A stretch of 64,000 nucleotides of DNA from Vulpes vulpes (lineage: Eukaryota; Chordata; Mammalia; Carnivora; Canidae). The first letter of the stretch is position 1. Each line of letters begins with the position of its first letter. This document shows, piece after piece, positions 10,031-21,216 of this stretch. The notes under the pieces were generated by a model. That model was not told where the DNA came from and ran no database searches. It worked only from the letters and a program-made list of their open reading frames with translations. Position numbers and translations under genes: made by a program. Where the stretch lies: assembly GCF_048418805.1 (NCBI RefSeq), contig NC_132782.1, positions 140,102,269-140,166,268 on the forward strand, in the 5' to 3' direction.

Positions 10031-12110
10031 TAGAGGATACATAAAAGAGAAAATACGATTGGCAGCACAAAGCAGGAGACGAATTGAGAAGCATCTTGAA
10101 TCTTCTTAGACCATTCAGATTCTCGTCTTTGAACAGTAAAGAGACCTTGAGATTTTGAGTAAGGAAATGACTTTATCAATGATATGTTTCAGGGTGATTA
10201 CATTCAACTGCAGGGTGTTAGATGGATTAGACCAGAGGAGACACTGAAGAGAGATCGAAGACAGTGAGTCACACAAGGCTTGAGGCCAAGAAGAAAAATC
10301 AGGGTTGGGAGAATAAAAATTTTTGGAGTTATATCCTTAGGGATTGTAGATGAAGGCTTGCAAAGAATGAGTTTGCTAAAGGCAAGAGTGGTGGATGCTT
10401 TAAGAAAATTTTCATTTAGGAAGATAGATGGGTGAAGAGAAGCCAGAGAAGGACAAGGGAGGAACAGACAAGAAGAGTGGTAAGAGGATAGAAAATGAAC
10501 TTTTGCTCTCCCCATCGGGGTTGTAATTGTGAATTCTAGATTTCGTTTTTGGTAGTCTCAGAGGCTCTAGAAGAACAAAGAAGCATCCTAGAGCGACTGC
10601 TACACAGGATAATTTTTTTTTTCCTCCACCCAGTCAACATTGCTTTTCAAACAGTACTGCTTTGTTATTCACAGGTGGTAAACTCCTCCAGGTCAAGCAA
10701 TTGGCAGAGCTCTGATTAAGATATCTTGTCTGTATCTTTTGCCAGCTCCTATCCTCCATCAGACTTCTGGGAAGGAGACAGTTGTGGATAAGCAGTTTTG
10801 GTGTCATCCAGAACTCTGGTCTCAATGTTTATGATGTGCTGCTATAGAAGAGGAAGTGAAAAGAACAGCTGGCTTTATTCAGTTGAGATTGAAAAGGCTT
10901 TTAATGAAAAGTTTAAATTACTCTTCCATCTTAAAAAAAAATGCTTTGTCAGTAGCCCTACAAATGGTGAACTCAGTAGCATTTTGGATTATGCAAAATA
11001 TATTTCTTTAAGTTTTAAGAAACATATTTCCAAGTAACTTTCCCCCTTGTGCCAAACCTGTTTTCTGAGTTTTTTTTTAAATAATTTCCATGATATGTTG
11101 AATAAGACACCATTATCTAAAACATGGCAAGCTTTTGACTAAAGTAATGTTAAAAATATTAATTGTAAAAAATATATATTAATTGTATTTGTTGACAATT
11201 AAAAAATTAATACTTCAAATAAAGAAACCCAAAACAGTAGGGGGAAAAAAAGCAATTACTTACATACATGGAATATTCTAATTATTTTTCCATTTGCTAC
11301 CACCTAAAATTTAAAGCATTTATGTGCTATGATTAAGGGCTAAGCCTGTAAATAGAAACTGGGGAAAAAAGGAAGTTTCTATTTTAGTGTCATTTTCTCC
11401 CTTAGCCTCTCTGGTAATTTGAAAAGTATAGTTGCCAAGAGGATTTTTTTATGCCCACTAGATATTGGAACAAGATCAACAATTCTCATAAGACCTAAAC
11501 AGTCTTATTCACTGCATTGTTAAGACTTGTTCGGTCGATTCTATCTGATGATGAGTGAATATTTATTTTCCCATCAATGTGACAGGGTTTTTTTTTTTTT
11601 GGTTTTCTTTTTTTGATCAAGTAATTTTTATAGGTTAATTATACCCTGAAAATAAGGAAGCCGCAAAAGTGGTTGTCATTACAACCCCAAGAATGATTCA
11701 GTGTAAAAAAAAAATTTAAATCTATTCTTTATTCTGGATATGTAACTAGATGAAGCGAACATCTGTTAAAGGCATGACACAATGTTCCTCTCCTTACAAA
11801 TAGTGCCTTGCGCACTGTATTTGGTGAATGGATAAATGAAAGAAAAGAAAAGTGAGGGCACTGGAAAGGAAAGAATCCCCCTACAACTGGAAACAAGAAT
11901 AGAATTTTTATCTTTCTTTCTTGCTTCTTCTCATGCATTCAACTGATATTTATTAAACAACTACTTTATCCAGGCATGCTTATAGATGCTGGCAAACACA
12001 AAGCTTAATTACAAAACAGTTTCCGCTCTCAATGTGATTATATACAACCCATCAGGGGAAGCATACATTTATACAACTAACTACAGTACAAGGTGATAAG
12101 TACTATAATG
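10031..12110. other. Mostly unassigned; part of an ancient dispersed repeat
   Basis: No gene. About 10140-10520 ('attttgagtaaggaaatgactt...gttagatggattagaccagagg...gccagagaaggacaagg') resembles the same ancient repeat seen at 12590-12800 and 39840-40950. The rest is AT-rich with short poly(A) and poly(T) runs. About 11940-12100 looks like a decayed MIR/L2-class fragment. Confidence 0.4.
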
Positions 12111-12589
12111 ATAACTTACATCTGTATAGTATTTAATACGTTGCAGATAATTTTTACATGTATTTTTTTCATTTCATTTCATCCTAATAACAAACCTGTT
12201 TTGTTTAGTAGGTACGTTATTATCCCTGACACCATCAATTAATAGAAAAGGAAGCGGAGACAAGGAAAGCGCTCAACACCACACACTTTAAAGAGAACAG
12301 AAGACATGGACTGAAGTCCAGCGAAATTTCTCCAAAAAAAATATAATGGATCGTGCAAGAAAAATGGATCCTGCACTTTCTAAGTGAAAAAGATGATAAG
12401 TTTTCATAGAAAAGCTGACGTTAGAACAAATTCTTCATGGACTAATAGCATTTAACTCAGAAGGAAAGAACATTTCAGACAAAGTAAACACCATTAGTTG
12501 TGTAGAGCTGTTCCCACAAATGGAAGGCTCTAGGATCAGTAATTCTGGAGTTGTGGGCAATGATGCTGAAAGGTAGATTGCAGCCTCTA

Positions 12590-12800
12590 TGTGGGAGACT
12601 TCAGCTGTCATCCTGAGTAGGTTGGCCTTTGTCCCAAAAGGTAAGGAGAGCCACTTAAGAGGCACTTTACAAGTGAAGCAAAAGAGTAAAACAATAGGCT
12701 TTTTAAAAGAAAACATCCTGGGTGCCTGTATAGAGAACGGACTGGAAGTAGGGAGAGCAGTTAGTGACAGTACAGTGGACCAATGAAAGAGAAGGAAACA
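12590..12800 (+). repeat. Ancient dispersed repeat, partial copy
   Basis: Text such as 'aggctttttaaaagaaaacatcctgggtgcctgtatagagaacggactggaagtagggagagcagttagtgacagt' follows the order of a widespread old mammalian repeat (family not assigned). The same family is read more fully at 39840-40950. Edges are uncertain. Confidence 0.4.
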
Positions 12801-13514
12801 CCAAATAGAGCAATGAAAAGGGTAGGGGGAGAAGGATGTGCACAGAATCTAGAAACATCCTGAGATCAAGAAAAGAACCCGGCGAAGCCCTGAGGAATGC
12901 CTCTTCCTCTTTAGTGCCAAGAGATCCAGTATTCCGAAAGACGTGAAAGGGGCAATGTGGCCCATTGTGCCACGAATGCCTACGTAAAAGACGTAATGAG
13001 AAAAACCCTATAGCCATTGCTTGATGCATCTGCCAGGCAAAAGGTAAAATCTAAAGATGTAAACAAATATCTCTGAACCTGTAAAGAAAATCCACAGCTG
13101 AATTCATTTTGTAGAAGGCTCTAGTACCAGCTGCAATTCTAACCACGTCCCACAGGCATTTCTGGGTTCTGAACAGGTAGTTAAAGACGGTTTCTTCAGG
13201 TTGAAGTGGCACATCTTGCTATCACTTGGCAGCTCTTCCAATGTGTCAGAGTTCGGAGATATATCATCCATCCCAGTGTTCTCTGTTACGGATGCAGCCT
13301 CTGTGCTCTTCAGCTAACAAAGTGGCAATGAAGGACAAGGTCCCAGGACCGGTCATCTTTCCTCAGGAAGGAAGTTGGCAGCTTCTCAGGCTGTCAAACA
13401 CTGGTTGGGAGTCATTTCTGCTAAGTAGCACTCTTACCCAAAGGCACGAAAATACACTTTGGTTTTCCTTAATAATATGGAGCCTTTTCGTAGCACTTTC
13501 TAATCATTAATTAG
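12801..13514. other. Unassigned sequence
   Basis: No gene or clear repeat. Minus-strand and plus-strand frames of about 100 codons overlap here without any domain. Confidence 0.4.
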
Positions 13515-13680
13515 TTAATCTGAACACCATCCCTATGAGATAGGTAAGGATAATTATCCTCATTTTACAGCTGAGAAAACAAACACTAAGAGGTTAAATG
13601 ACTTTGACAAGGTTACTTAAGGAGCTGGGGAGGCAGAGCCAAAACACAGACAACTTTCAGAGCTGGAAAAACAAAATGCT
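13515..13680 (-). repeat. MIR SINE fragment
   Basis: On the plus strand it reads 'cctatgagataggtaaggataattatcctcattttacagctgagaaaac...aagaggttaaatgactttgacaagg', the inverted core of the ancient tRNA-derived MIR element. Confidence 0.75.
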
Positions 13681-14098
13681 CTTTTCTTTAGCACATAGTA
13701 AACACGGTGCTAGTATATTTATGCGATCCGTATGATGCAATTGTTTTCCTTTTGATCTAGATGACTTGGGGCCTTAAACCCGGTCTACTGAATCACCACC
13801 GTTTAGTGAGAGGCAATAACTAGCAGGGCGATCTATGTTGCTGTTGGCTGCCACCAGTGCTAAACTGGCTGCAAATGCTGGAAGCACGTTTAAGAGCATT
13901 AAAAAAGAAGTATCATAAGACAGTCACTTCAACACTGAGTTCAAATAAGAGAAATTTATTACTTTATTTACTATAGCCCTAGATGAAGAAATATGGCTCT
14001 CAAGAGTTAGAATTCCAATCAAAGCACATATCAAAATACTAGGAACAAATCAGGATTTATTTTAAATTATATGATCTTAAACAATTCTGTCGGTCTAC

Positions 14099-14279
14099 GG
14101 CTGCCTGGGTGGCTCAGTTGGTTAAGCATGTGACTCTTGGTCTCAGCTCAGGATCCTGTGATCTCAGGCTCTGTGAAGTCTAGCCCAGGGCCAGCTCTAT
14201 GCTCTAGTGTGGAGTCTGTGTGGGATTCTCCCTCCCTCTTCCTCTTCCCCTCACCCCATTTGTGCTCTCACTCTTTCTA

Positions 14280-14310
<31 letters not shown>

Positions 14311-14330
14311 ATCTATCTTTAAAAAAAATA
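14099..14330 (+). mobile_element. SINEC, older subfamily
   Basis: Plus-strand SINE with head 'gctgcctgggtggctcagttggttaagc', a long CT-rich middle and a tail of about eight AAAT units (14279-14311), then A-rich. Possible weak TSD around GTCTAC (14093-14098 and 14340-14345). The head and longer body resemble the older SINEC types rather than SINEC_Cf. Confidence 0.9.
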
Positions 14331-14389
14331 ACATTGCCAGTCTACAATGGAAAGAAATCCATAGAAATGTTATTTTCCAAAATATTTTC

Positions 14390-14576
14390 TTTTTTTTTTA
14401 ATTTTTATTTATTTATGATAGTCACAGAGAGAGGGAGAGAGAGAGGCAGAGACACAGGCAGAGGGAGAAGCAGGCTCCATGCACCGGGAGCCCAACGTGG
14501 GATTCGATCCTGGGTCTCCAGGATCGCGCCCTGGGCCAAAGGCAGGCGCCAAACTGCTGCGCCACCCAGGGATCCC
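14390..14576 (-). mobile_element. SINEC_Cf-like
   Basis: Complete minus-strand SINE ending in the perfect inverted head 'gccacccagggatccc'. Perfect 13-bp TSD CCAAAATATTTTC at 14377-14389 and 14577-14589. Little divergence, so a recent insertion. Confidence 0.95.
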
Positions 14577-14683
14577 CCAAAATATTTTCCAAAAATTACC
14601 AAAGAATTGTTGGATTTCAATTTCAATATTTCAATGTAATTGACAGGCTAAGGAGTCAGGTTAAGTTTAAATATTTATTGGAG

Positions 14684-14884
14684 GGGATCCCTGGGTGGCT
14701 CAGTGGTTTAGTGCCTGCCTTTAGTCCAGGTCCTGATCCTGGAGTCCCGGGATCGAGTCCCACATTGGGTGTCCCACACGGAGCCTGCTTCTCCCTCTGC
14801 CTATGTCTCTGCCCCTCTCTCTCTCTCTCTCTCTCCCTGTGTCTCTCATGAATAAATAAAATAAAATATTTAAAAAATAATAAT
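14684..14884 (+). mobile_element. SINEC
   Basis: Plus-strand SINE: head 'ggggatccctgggtggctcag', B box GGGATCGAGTCCC, CT run, tail with AATAAA. TSD AAATATTTATT at 14669-14679 and 14885-14895. Confidence 0.93.
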
Positions 14885-15142
14885 AAATATTTATTTGAAA
14901 TTTAACAACTATAGATATTTTAAATAAACAAATTGCCAAAATACTGTTTTTTTTCATATTAACTATCTATAAAAACTAGTGAAGCTATAAAAAATTAAAC
15001 TAAAATCACATGTTCTTCTCATCCATTCTGCTTTTCCTAAAATGCAATGTTGAATTATTTCAGCAGCATTTCTTCACTTATGGCAATTGTCATATGAACT
15101 GTAGAAATTTAATTCCGTATCAACATTAATAGATATTCATAG

Positions 15143-15318
15143 GGGGACGTCTGGGTGGCTCAGCGGTTAAGGGTGATCCTGGAGTCCTGGGATCGAGTCC
15201 CCACGTCAGGCTCCCTGCATGGAGCCTGCTTCTCCCTCTGCCTGTGCCTCTGCCTCTCTCTCTCTCTCTCTCTCTCTGTGTCTCTAATGAATAAATAAAT
15301 AAAATCTTAAAAAAAAAA
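15143..15318 (+). mobile_element. SINEC with internal deletion
   Basis: Plus-strand SINE with perfect 12-bp TSD AGATATTCATAG (15131-15142 and 15319-15330). Between the A-box region (ctcagcggttaag) and 'ggtgatcctggag' about two dozen bases present in the other copies are missing. The B box and tail are intact. Confidence 0.93.
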
Positions 15319-15330
15319 AGATATTCATAG

Positions 15331-17067
15331 GGCCCTCGCACATTAGCTTCTATAGGACTAATGTTACATAGCATTCACATAGACACCAAGGATGATATAG
15401 TGCCCATGAGTAATGAAGAATACAATTATTTGGCTAGTTTAGGTAGCACTTTGATGTTAGATTTTTTTTTTTTTAATAACAGATTTCTCAGTCTAAAACT
15501 TACACCTATTCTAGGAACAAGCAATCTCCTGGGAAAGACCTCAGGAATTCACTGGAAATAGCACATCTAAAGCCATTTTATTTATACAGTTTTATGTCCA
15601 TTCAATTTGTATTGCGTGTTTTCTTATTTTAAATTACACACGTCTTTTCCATGGAAAGGGAAATTTTAAACCCAAATATAACAAGGAAGGTTTCAATATT
15701 CTCTTCAAGAAATAAACTTCCCTGAGTCCAAAGCATTGAAAAGTAACTTAGAATTTTAGTGACCTTTTCACAGAATACAGTAGGGAATATCTACTATTTT
15801 AAATCCAATTATAAGACTTCCTAAACACTTCCTTGAACCTTTGCTCATTTTGCTCAGTTTATCTCTGGTTGCAAATATCCTCTCTTACTTCCCCACCATA
15901 ATCCTACTCTCCACACACCCCTTACTCCCCAGCCCTCACCCCTGCCCCTGCTCCCTCTTGGTCTACTCCACCATTACTCTTCTCCCGGAACCCTTGGACC
16001 ACCTCCAGGTCTGTCTACCCCCACCTCACACCTTTTTTATTTGTACAACAGCATTCAACTTTTGTTTAGTTTTCTCACATGAATTTTCATCCATCTGCTT
16101 AACAAAACATTAAATCATCCTCTTGATCCAATTTCCTTAAATATAATGCAAGAGAAAGAAAATACAAATATTTGCCACTTGATATTTCTTCACTACAAAT
16201 GGAAAGAACAAAGGAAAAAGAATATAGGACATATTGAAAAAGAATGGAAAATAGAAGGGAGCGATGTTAACTCTGACACATGTAAAACCAACAAAGGTGA
16301 AACAACTGATAAAGGTCCCGTGGACAGAGAAGTTTAAAAGCAGCCTCACAAGTGTGGGGATTTGCCTCTGTGAAATCAAAAAGGGAAAGGAAAATGATCA
16401 GATATCATAGCAGCCAACACGCCTCCCCCAGTAGGACATCGCTTTCCCAGCAGGGGGGCTCTCTCCTGGATTAGCCTCTCAGAATCAGTGTTCACAATCA
16501 ATCTCTATTGAGCAGGGACAATTTCAGTCCACTGAGCGAATCTTTGAAACGCTACTAAAGAAAATCTCTAAAGAGGGACTTACTGCAGCACAGCGACCCT
16601 GACAATGGCAAAGAAAGGTCGCAGGCCTCCCACAGGATGGTAACCCACCACCAAAGCCTTGGGGCGATTTTTTTTCACTTCTTCTGCTCACCACCAAGGG
16701 CATCAGATGGGTTTGGTGATGCTAGCGGAAAGAATGATTTCAAAAAATAGATGGACACTGGCAAATCAGGAGTGATAAAGAAAAAGAGGAGGAAATGCTC
16801 CTTAGGTTTTGCAAGAGCTATGTGGCTGATGCGGTGGAAGCAGCAAGATGATACGTTGTTGTCTTCTTCTGCCCCTGAGGACAGGGATGAGAGGAGAGCT
16901 AGAGGTTGCCGGTGAGCACTGCACTTGAGTGTGCTCAAAGGGAAGTGAACTATCATTGGGAAGGTCTCATGCTAGTCTTTGAAATCAAAGAGAGAAGAGT
17001 GGACTGACAGTTGATAATGACGCTACTGACAGATTGGAGCTTATTAATTATGTGGAGGTTTGTTGTT
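15331..17067. other. Unassigned; pyrimidine-rich block
   Basis: No gene. About 15890-16030 is C/T-rich on the plus strand. Frames of 80-93 codons on both strands show no domain. No repeat family recognised. Confidence 0.4.
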
Positions 17068-17082
17068 AGGAATCTCCAGTGG

Positions 17083-17255
17083 AGGGACACCTGTGTGGCT
17101 CAGTGGTTGAGTGTCTGCCTTTGGCTCAGGGCATGATCCCGTGATCCGGGATCGAGTCCTACATCAGGCTCCTTGCATGGAGCCTGCTTCTCCCTCTGCC
17201 TGTGTCTCTGCCTCTCTCTCTCTCTCTCTCTTTCTCTCATGAATAATTTTTTTAA
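17083..17255 (+). mobile_element. SINEC
   Basis: Plus-strand SINE ('gggacacctgtgtggctcag...gggatcgagtcc...gaataatttttttaa') with perfect 15-bp TSD AGGAATCTCCAGTGG at 17068-17082 and 17256-17270. Confidence 0.95.
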
Positions 17256-17504
17256 AGGAATCTCCAGTGGGGTTGGGGGAGCCAAGACTGAACTCACTTC
17301 TGAAGATATACAAAGGTGTATATCATGACTGCATGAAGACAAAGGTGCAGGTAGGAAATACAAACATACAGCAAAAAACCCAGCAGAAACAGAAACCAAT
17401 TCCTTGAAAAAAGGGATTATATTAAAGATGCTTCCATGAGATTCCCAAACACTAACAGATACTTCAGATTCTAGGGGAAATTTGGATGTGAGTATTTCAA
17501 GAAT

Positions 17505-17733
17505 ACTGATCTTAACAATAGAGAACAAACTGAGGGTTGTTGGAGGGGAGGTGGGTAGGGGATGGGCTAGATGGGTGATAGGCATTAAGGAGGGAACTTA
17601 ATTGTGATGTGATGAACACTGGGTGTTAGGTGTAAGCGATGAATCACTAAATTCTACTCCTGACATCAGTATTACACTATAGGTTAACTAACTAGACTTT
17701 AAATTAAAAAAATATATATTAAAACTTGCGATC
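17505..17733 (+). mobile_element. LINE-1 3' end (5'-truncated)
   Basis: Reads 'gggctagatgggtgataggcattaaggaggg...gatgaacactgggtgttaggtg...gaatcactaaattctactcctga...ttacactataggttaactaactagactttaaatt', the 3' UTR typical of carnivore L1. No ORF2 remains. The 5' edge is uncertain. Confidence 0.8.
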
Positions 17734-17849
17734 CATACCAAAAGAAAAAAACCTAAACAAACAAAACAGTAAGTAAGAGTAGTAAGGAATAGTAATGAGT
17801 AATATCAGTAAGAAAGAGGAAAGTAAATAAACACATATAAAAATATGTC

Positions 17850-18047
17850 TAGAGCCTCTCAAAGTTTAGTGAACATCGGAATCACCCAGAGAATGGGCTT
17901 GTTAATGGAGATATCTTGGCTCCTTTCTCCAGGGTTCTGGTTTCAGTGGGTCTGGGACAGGGCCTATAGTTTTGCATTTTGTCATGTCCTAGATGATGCA
18001 GCTGCTGCTGGTCTATGGCCCACACCCTGGGAAGCACTGGTCTAAAA
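17850..18047 (+). mobile_element. MER5A (hAT-type DNA transposon)
   Basis: Follows the MER5A order: 'ctctcaaagtttagtgaacatcggaatcaccc', 'ttctggtttcagtgggtctggg', 'tttgcattttgtcatgtcctagatgatgcagctgctgctggtc', 'gggaagcactggtct'. Non-autonomous and ancient. Confidence 0.8.
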
Positions 18048-19077
18048 ATATGCAACCGTATCATGGACATTTAGGTTTCCTGTAAATTCAGATTTATCTC
18101 ATGCAATCGGTCACCAGGGACCTTAACTTCAGAGTGGTTTGCTGATGTATCTGATATCAATCTCTCAATCTCTATGCACCTCAGTTTCCCTTTATGTGGC
18201 ATTAAGATAGCTATCCTTAATTTTCTAGCACAGCTTGATAATTAGGTTCATTCTTAATGGTGGGTGAGGTCCCTAATTATGCAATTAACGTTCTAAACCC
18301 TTTTGAAATCCTACCATGGAGAGTGCTTTCACACAAGCATCCTTGTTATTATTTTTAAAACCCCTGTAATATTAGCCAAATCTAGCAGAAGCAATTCTGC
18401 AATCTATAGCCAATTCACACTTGCCCCCAGATAGTAATTATAGAAAACTTTTGACTTTAATGTTTGTGAAGGCTGAAGTTTTTGTGGAAATAAGCAGCTT
18501 CCAAATGTCAAGCACTCAACAGAGCCCCTTCTTCCAGTAAAGAGGTTGCTGCAGCTGTGTCTAAGGACGGGAGACTTTCTGATATTAGAAAAGGGATTTA
18601 CTCTGACCAGGCTTGAACTGACCCAGGGGGCAAAGAGTCATTTGTTCAGTTGGCCTTTACTGCAAGAAGAAGAACATTTTGACCATATTTCTTCCAGTCT
18701 TTTTATTCTCTAGTCTGACCCTGTTTCTGGACTCTTAGCTAAGGAAAAGCAAGTGGATAAAGATGTTACTTATTCTTTCCCCATTTTTTCCCTCCAATAA
18801 ATGCAATGAAATCTTATTATTCCTAGAAAAATATCTTTACCGATTGCATCACAAAGGTTTGAAAGAGATGTCCATGCTAATACAATAATCAAAATACTAA
18901 ATTAACTAATATTGACAATGAAAATACTAAATCAATTCATCTCTTCTTCCCTCTTTACTTGCCTTGTCTCTCCTTCTTCCTTTGCCTTCTTTTTCCATTT
19001 TCCTTTCCTTCTCTTTACTATTCCCTTCTTTCCCTCTTCCTCCTAATAAAGGCACATTACACGATTTGAGTTAAAAC
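18048..19077. other. Unassigned sequence
   Basis: No gene. About 18150-18220 may be a weak MIR trace ('ctctatgcacctcagtttccctttatg'). A C/T-rich run lies at 18945-19045. Confidence 0.4.
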
Positions 19078-19118
<41 letters not shown>

Positions 19119-19128
19119 GCCATCATAA
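19078..19128. repeat. (CAT)n trinucleotide repeat
   Basis: About 16 near-perfect CAT/ATC units with one C change near the 3' end (catcgccatcat). Long enough to be length-polymorphic. Confidence 0.95.
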
Positions 19129-19789
19129 ATTGATTCAACATCATTAAGTACAATCATGTGGCATTATCATCATCATTATCTCGGGCGGCTGGAGATGCCG
19201 AAGCATGTTCCTCCCTTCCTCTCTTTCTTTCCCACAGCTTCCAAGATAAGAGGATCTTTATTCTCACCGTTCACTTTTCTGTTTCTGAATACAAGAGAAA
19301 AAGTTATTTTCTCTTTTCTTCTCCTTGTCCTCCAATGGTATATATACTGCCAATGCAATTTCTGTCATTTCTTCTATTTGTTTTACCAGCAATTATTTAC
19401 AGCTCCTCAACTGAAAATAAATTGGCAAAGAGGGCTGGCTCTGGACAGCATTTTACATTTCACTCAAAGTTGTAAAGATGTGGAAATGACTTCCTGTGAA
19501 GTGCCAGTGGACTAGATTGTCCTATTAACTATTTAAGTGAGCATGCAAGATGATTACTTCAAAGCTTCATCTACTGCAATTATGGCTAAGTATGCCTTCC
19601 CTGAGAAGATCCTGGATGTGATGTCGATGGGTCATTTCCAAGTTAAAATCATGCCTCTCTTTCCATACTAAAATAAGATGTCAACCAGTCACAGCTCTCT
19701 GAAGGAGAGGGCGTGTGCACACAGTCATCTTAACACAAGGTTACAGCTCAAGTCAAGAGATCTTCTCTTAGATAAATAACTTAGTGTTG

Positions 19790-20290
19790 CTTCAAACATC
19801 ATTTTATTTCCTAATTGGTAGTGCATACTTCTTTGCTGGATAAATGGAATGGACTAGGTATGGCATCATCCTTAATTAATTGGTGTGCTAGCTACTTAAG
19901 AGGGCATACACCACTTGTGTTATTAAACAGTGTCATGTCAGATTTAATGGATGTCATTATGGGGGTTCCTCAGGGATCAATCCTTGGACCATTGTTATTT
20001 ATGATCTTTATAAATGAGCTGACAAGGCAGTGTTCTGACTGTAGTGTGCATCTTTATGCTGATGATACAATCCTGGGTGGGAGTGCTCAGTCACTGAGTG
20101 AACTCTGAAGCAGCTCTGTTCAGGGACTCCTTAGATGGAAACTGAATTGTTTTCAACAAGGCAAGGAAATGCTGGGGCATTCTGTGTGGAAATTTTCCAA
20201 GACTCTGCATACAAAGATAAAAGTTAAATGTTCAAGTATCTCTGTGTTCAGAATGATTTTAGAGAAAGTGCTGTTATTGGCTATTATTGA
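19790..20290 (+). pseudogene. Reverse-transcriptase fragment of a non-LTR retrotransposon, not L1-type
   Basis: A frame open from 19815 to the TGA at 20106-20108 encodes 97 residues with core RT blocks in order: an HTSLLDK-like block (about residues 4-10), SYLRGHTP (27-34), GVPQGSILGPLLF (about 53-65), and HLYADDT (about 83-89) with the catalytic YADD. Past the TGA the same frame goes on for about 60 codons without another stop and reads like the region after domain 5 (LLRWKLN). Upstream, a shifted frame gives a weak match to the VLLDLTSAFDT-type block. The ADD-containing block differs from L1 (FADD), mammalian L2 (QYADDTQ) and amniote CR1 (KFADDT) as I know them, and looks closer to jockey-superfamily elements of fish. 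No gag-like ORF, endonuclease, UTR or TSD is seen. Confidence 0.75.
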
Positions 20291-20332
20291 CAAATACATT
20301 TACATTTAAATCATCACAAGTAAATTGTATTC

Positions 20333-20358
20333 AGAGAGAGAGAGAGAGAGAGAGAGAG
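20333..20358. repeat. (GA)n microsatellite
   Basis: Twelve to thirteen GA units directly 3' of the reverse-transcriptase relic. Confidence 0.9.
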
Positions 20359-20429
20359 CGCCGAATATTTTGATTCTGAAAATTTAGGTAAGTTTCTGCT
20401 ATGGGAAAAATGGGTAGGCAAGAGACCTA

Positions 20430-20860
20430 ACTGGTTTTAGTGTAGGTCCTTTCTTCCTCCTAAGGTGCTTCCAGACTCCCCAGTCTGCATTAGATAAGCT
20501 TCCTACAGATTCTTTTCTTTATCTTAATTTTAAAGATTTATTTATTTATTTGAGAGAGAAAGTGTGGAGGGGCAGAGAGAACCTTAGCAGACTCCATGCT
20601 GAGCGCGGTGCCTGATGTGGGGCTCAATCTCACCACCCTAAGATCACGACCTGAGCTGAAACCAAGAGTGGAAAGTTTAATTGACTGCACCACCCAGGGA
20701 CCCCAGCTTCCTACAAATCTTATTTTCACTTTGCTCAATTTTCCTCTTTTCACTAGATTTCACCTTTGTGAGGGCAGGACCGTGTCTTTAGCTCTGCAGC
20801 CTCAGAGTCCAGCCTGGCACCTTAGATTAAGAAAATGTTTATCAGATGAATATATCAGTC
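20430..20860 (+). mobile_element. LINE/L2 3' end, split by a SINE
   Basis: Before the SINE: 'cctaaggtgcttccagactccccagtctgcattag'. After it: 'gtgagggcaggaccgtgtctttagctctgcagcctcagagtccagcctggcacc...aaaatgtttatcagatgaat', which is the L2 3' region. The SINE at 20528-20703 sits inside with a duplicated AGCTTCCTACA target. Confidence 0.65.
20528..20703 (-). mobile_element. SINEC, older subfamily
   Basis: Minus-strand SINE ('ttaaagatttatttatttatttgagagag' tail; inverted head 'caccacccagggacc'). TSD AGCTTCCTACAGAT at 20498-20511 with AGCTTCCTACAAAT at about 20705-20718. It has the longer body of the older SINEC types. Confidence 0.88.
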
Positions 20861-20967
20861 TGTGTTTCATTCAGGAAGAAAGAAGGAGAGAAAGAGAGAC
20901 TGAAAGGTATTATGGAGACAAAGGAGTTTAATATTAACAAGTGGAACAACATGAATGTGGGGTGTGA

Positions 20968-21216
20968 AGTTCTAGAAGCTTGCACCTGCATGTGGAGGAC
21001 TATCGAAACAGTCACTCAGGACTTTCACCTGAAGCGCTGCAGCAGATGGAGGTGTGGGAGCTCAAAGAGAAGTTTGAGAAGCTGCAAAAATCATGGGACA
21101 AACAGGAGCTTCTAAAGGACTCTGAGAAGCCGCCACGTCTGGCCACCTGGACCATGAATGTTGAGCTCCTGGCAGAGACCAAGAAACTACTGCATCTGAT
21201 AGACACAATCTTCTGA
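20968..21216 (+). pseudogene. Unidentified codon-like fragment with stop (possible pseudogene or terminal exon)
   Basis: Open from about 20968 to TGA at 21214-21216. It has no good ATG; translation gives a charged, helix-prone stretch (…MEVWELKEKFEKLQKSW…, then …LLAETKKLLHLIDTIF) that looks like the C-terminus of a coiled-coil-type protein. Codon usage is unlike the AT-rich background. I cannot name the source gene. It could be a processed-pseudogene fragment, but I see no poly(A) or TSD; a terminal exon is the alternative. Confidence 0.3.

Noticed and set aside
15890..16030. C/T-rich block, considered as a splice or promoter tract
   Set aside because: No exon, AG with downstream frame, or CpG cluster follows it.
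17100..17585. 161-codon minus-strand open frame
   Set aside because: One end is a SINE (RERERERQ-type text) and the other an L1 3' UTR. No domain and no conservation signal.
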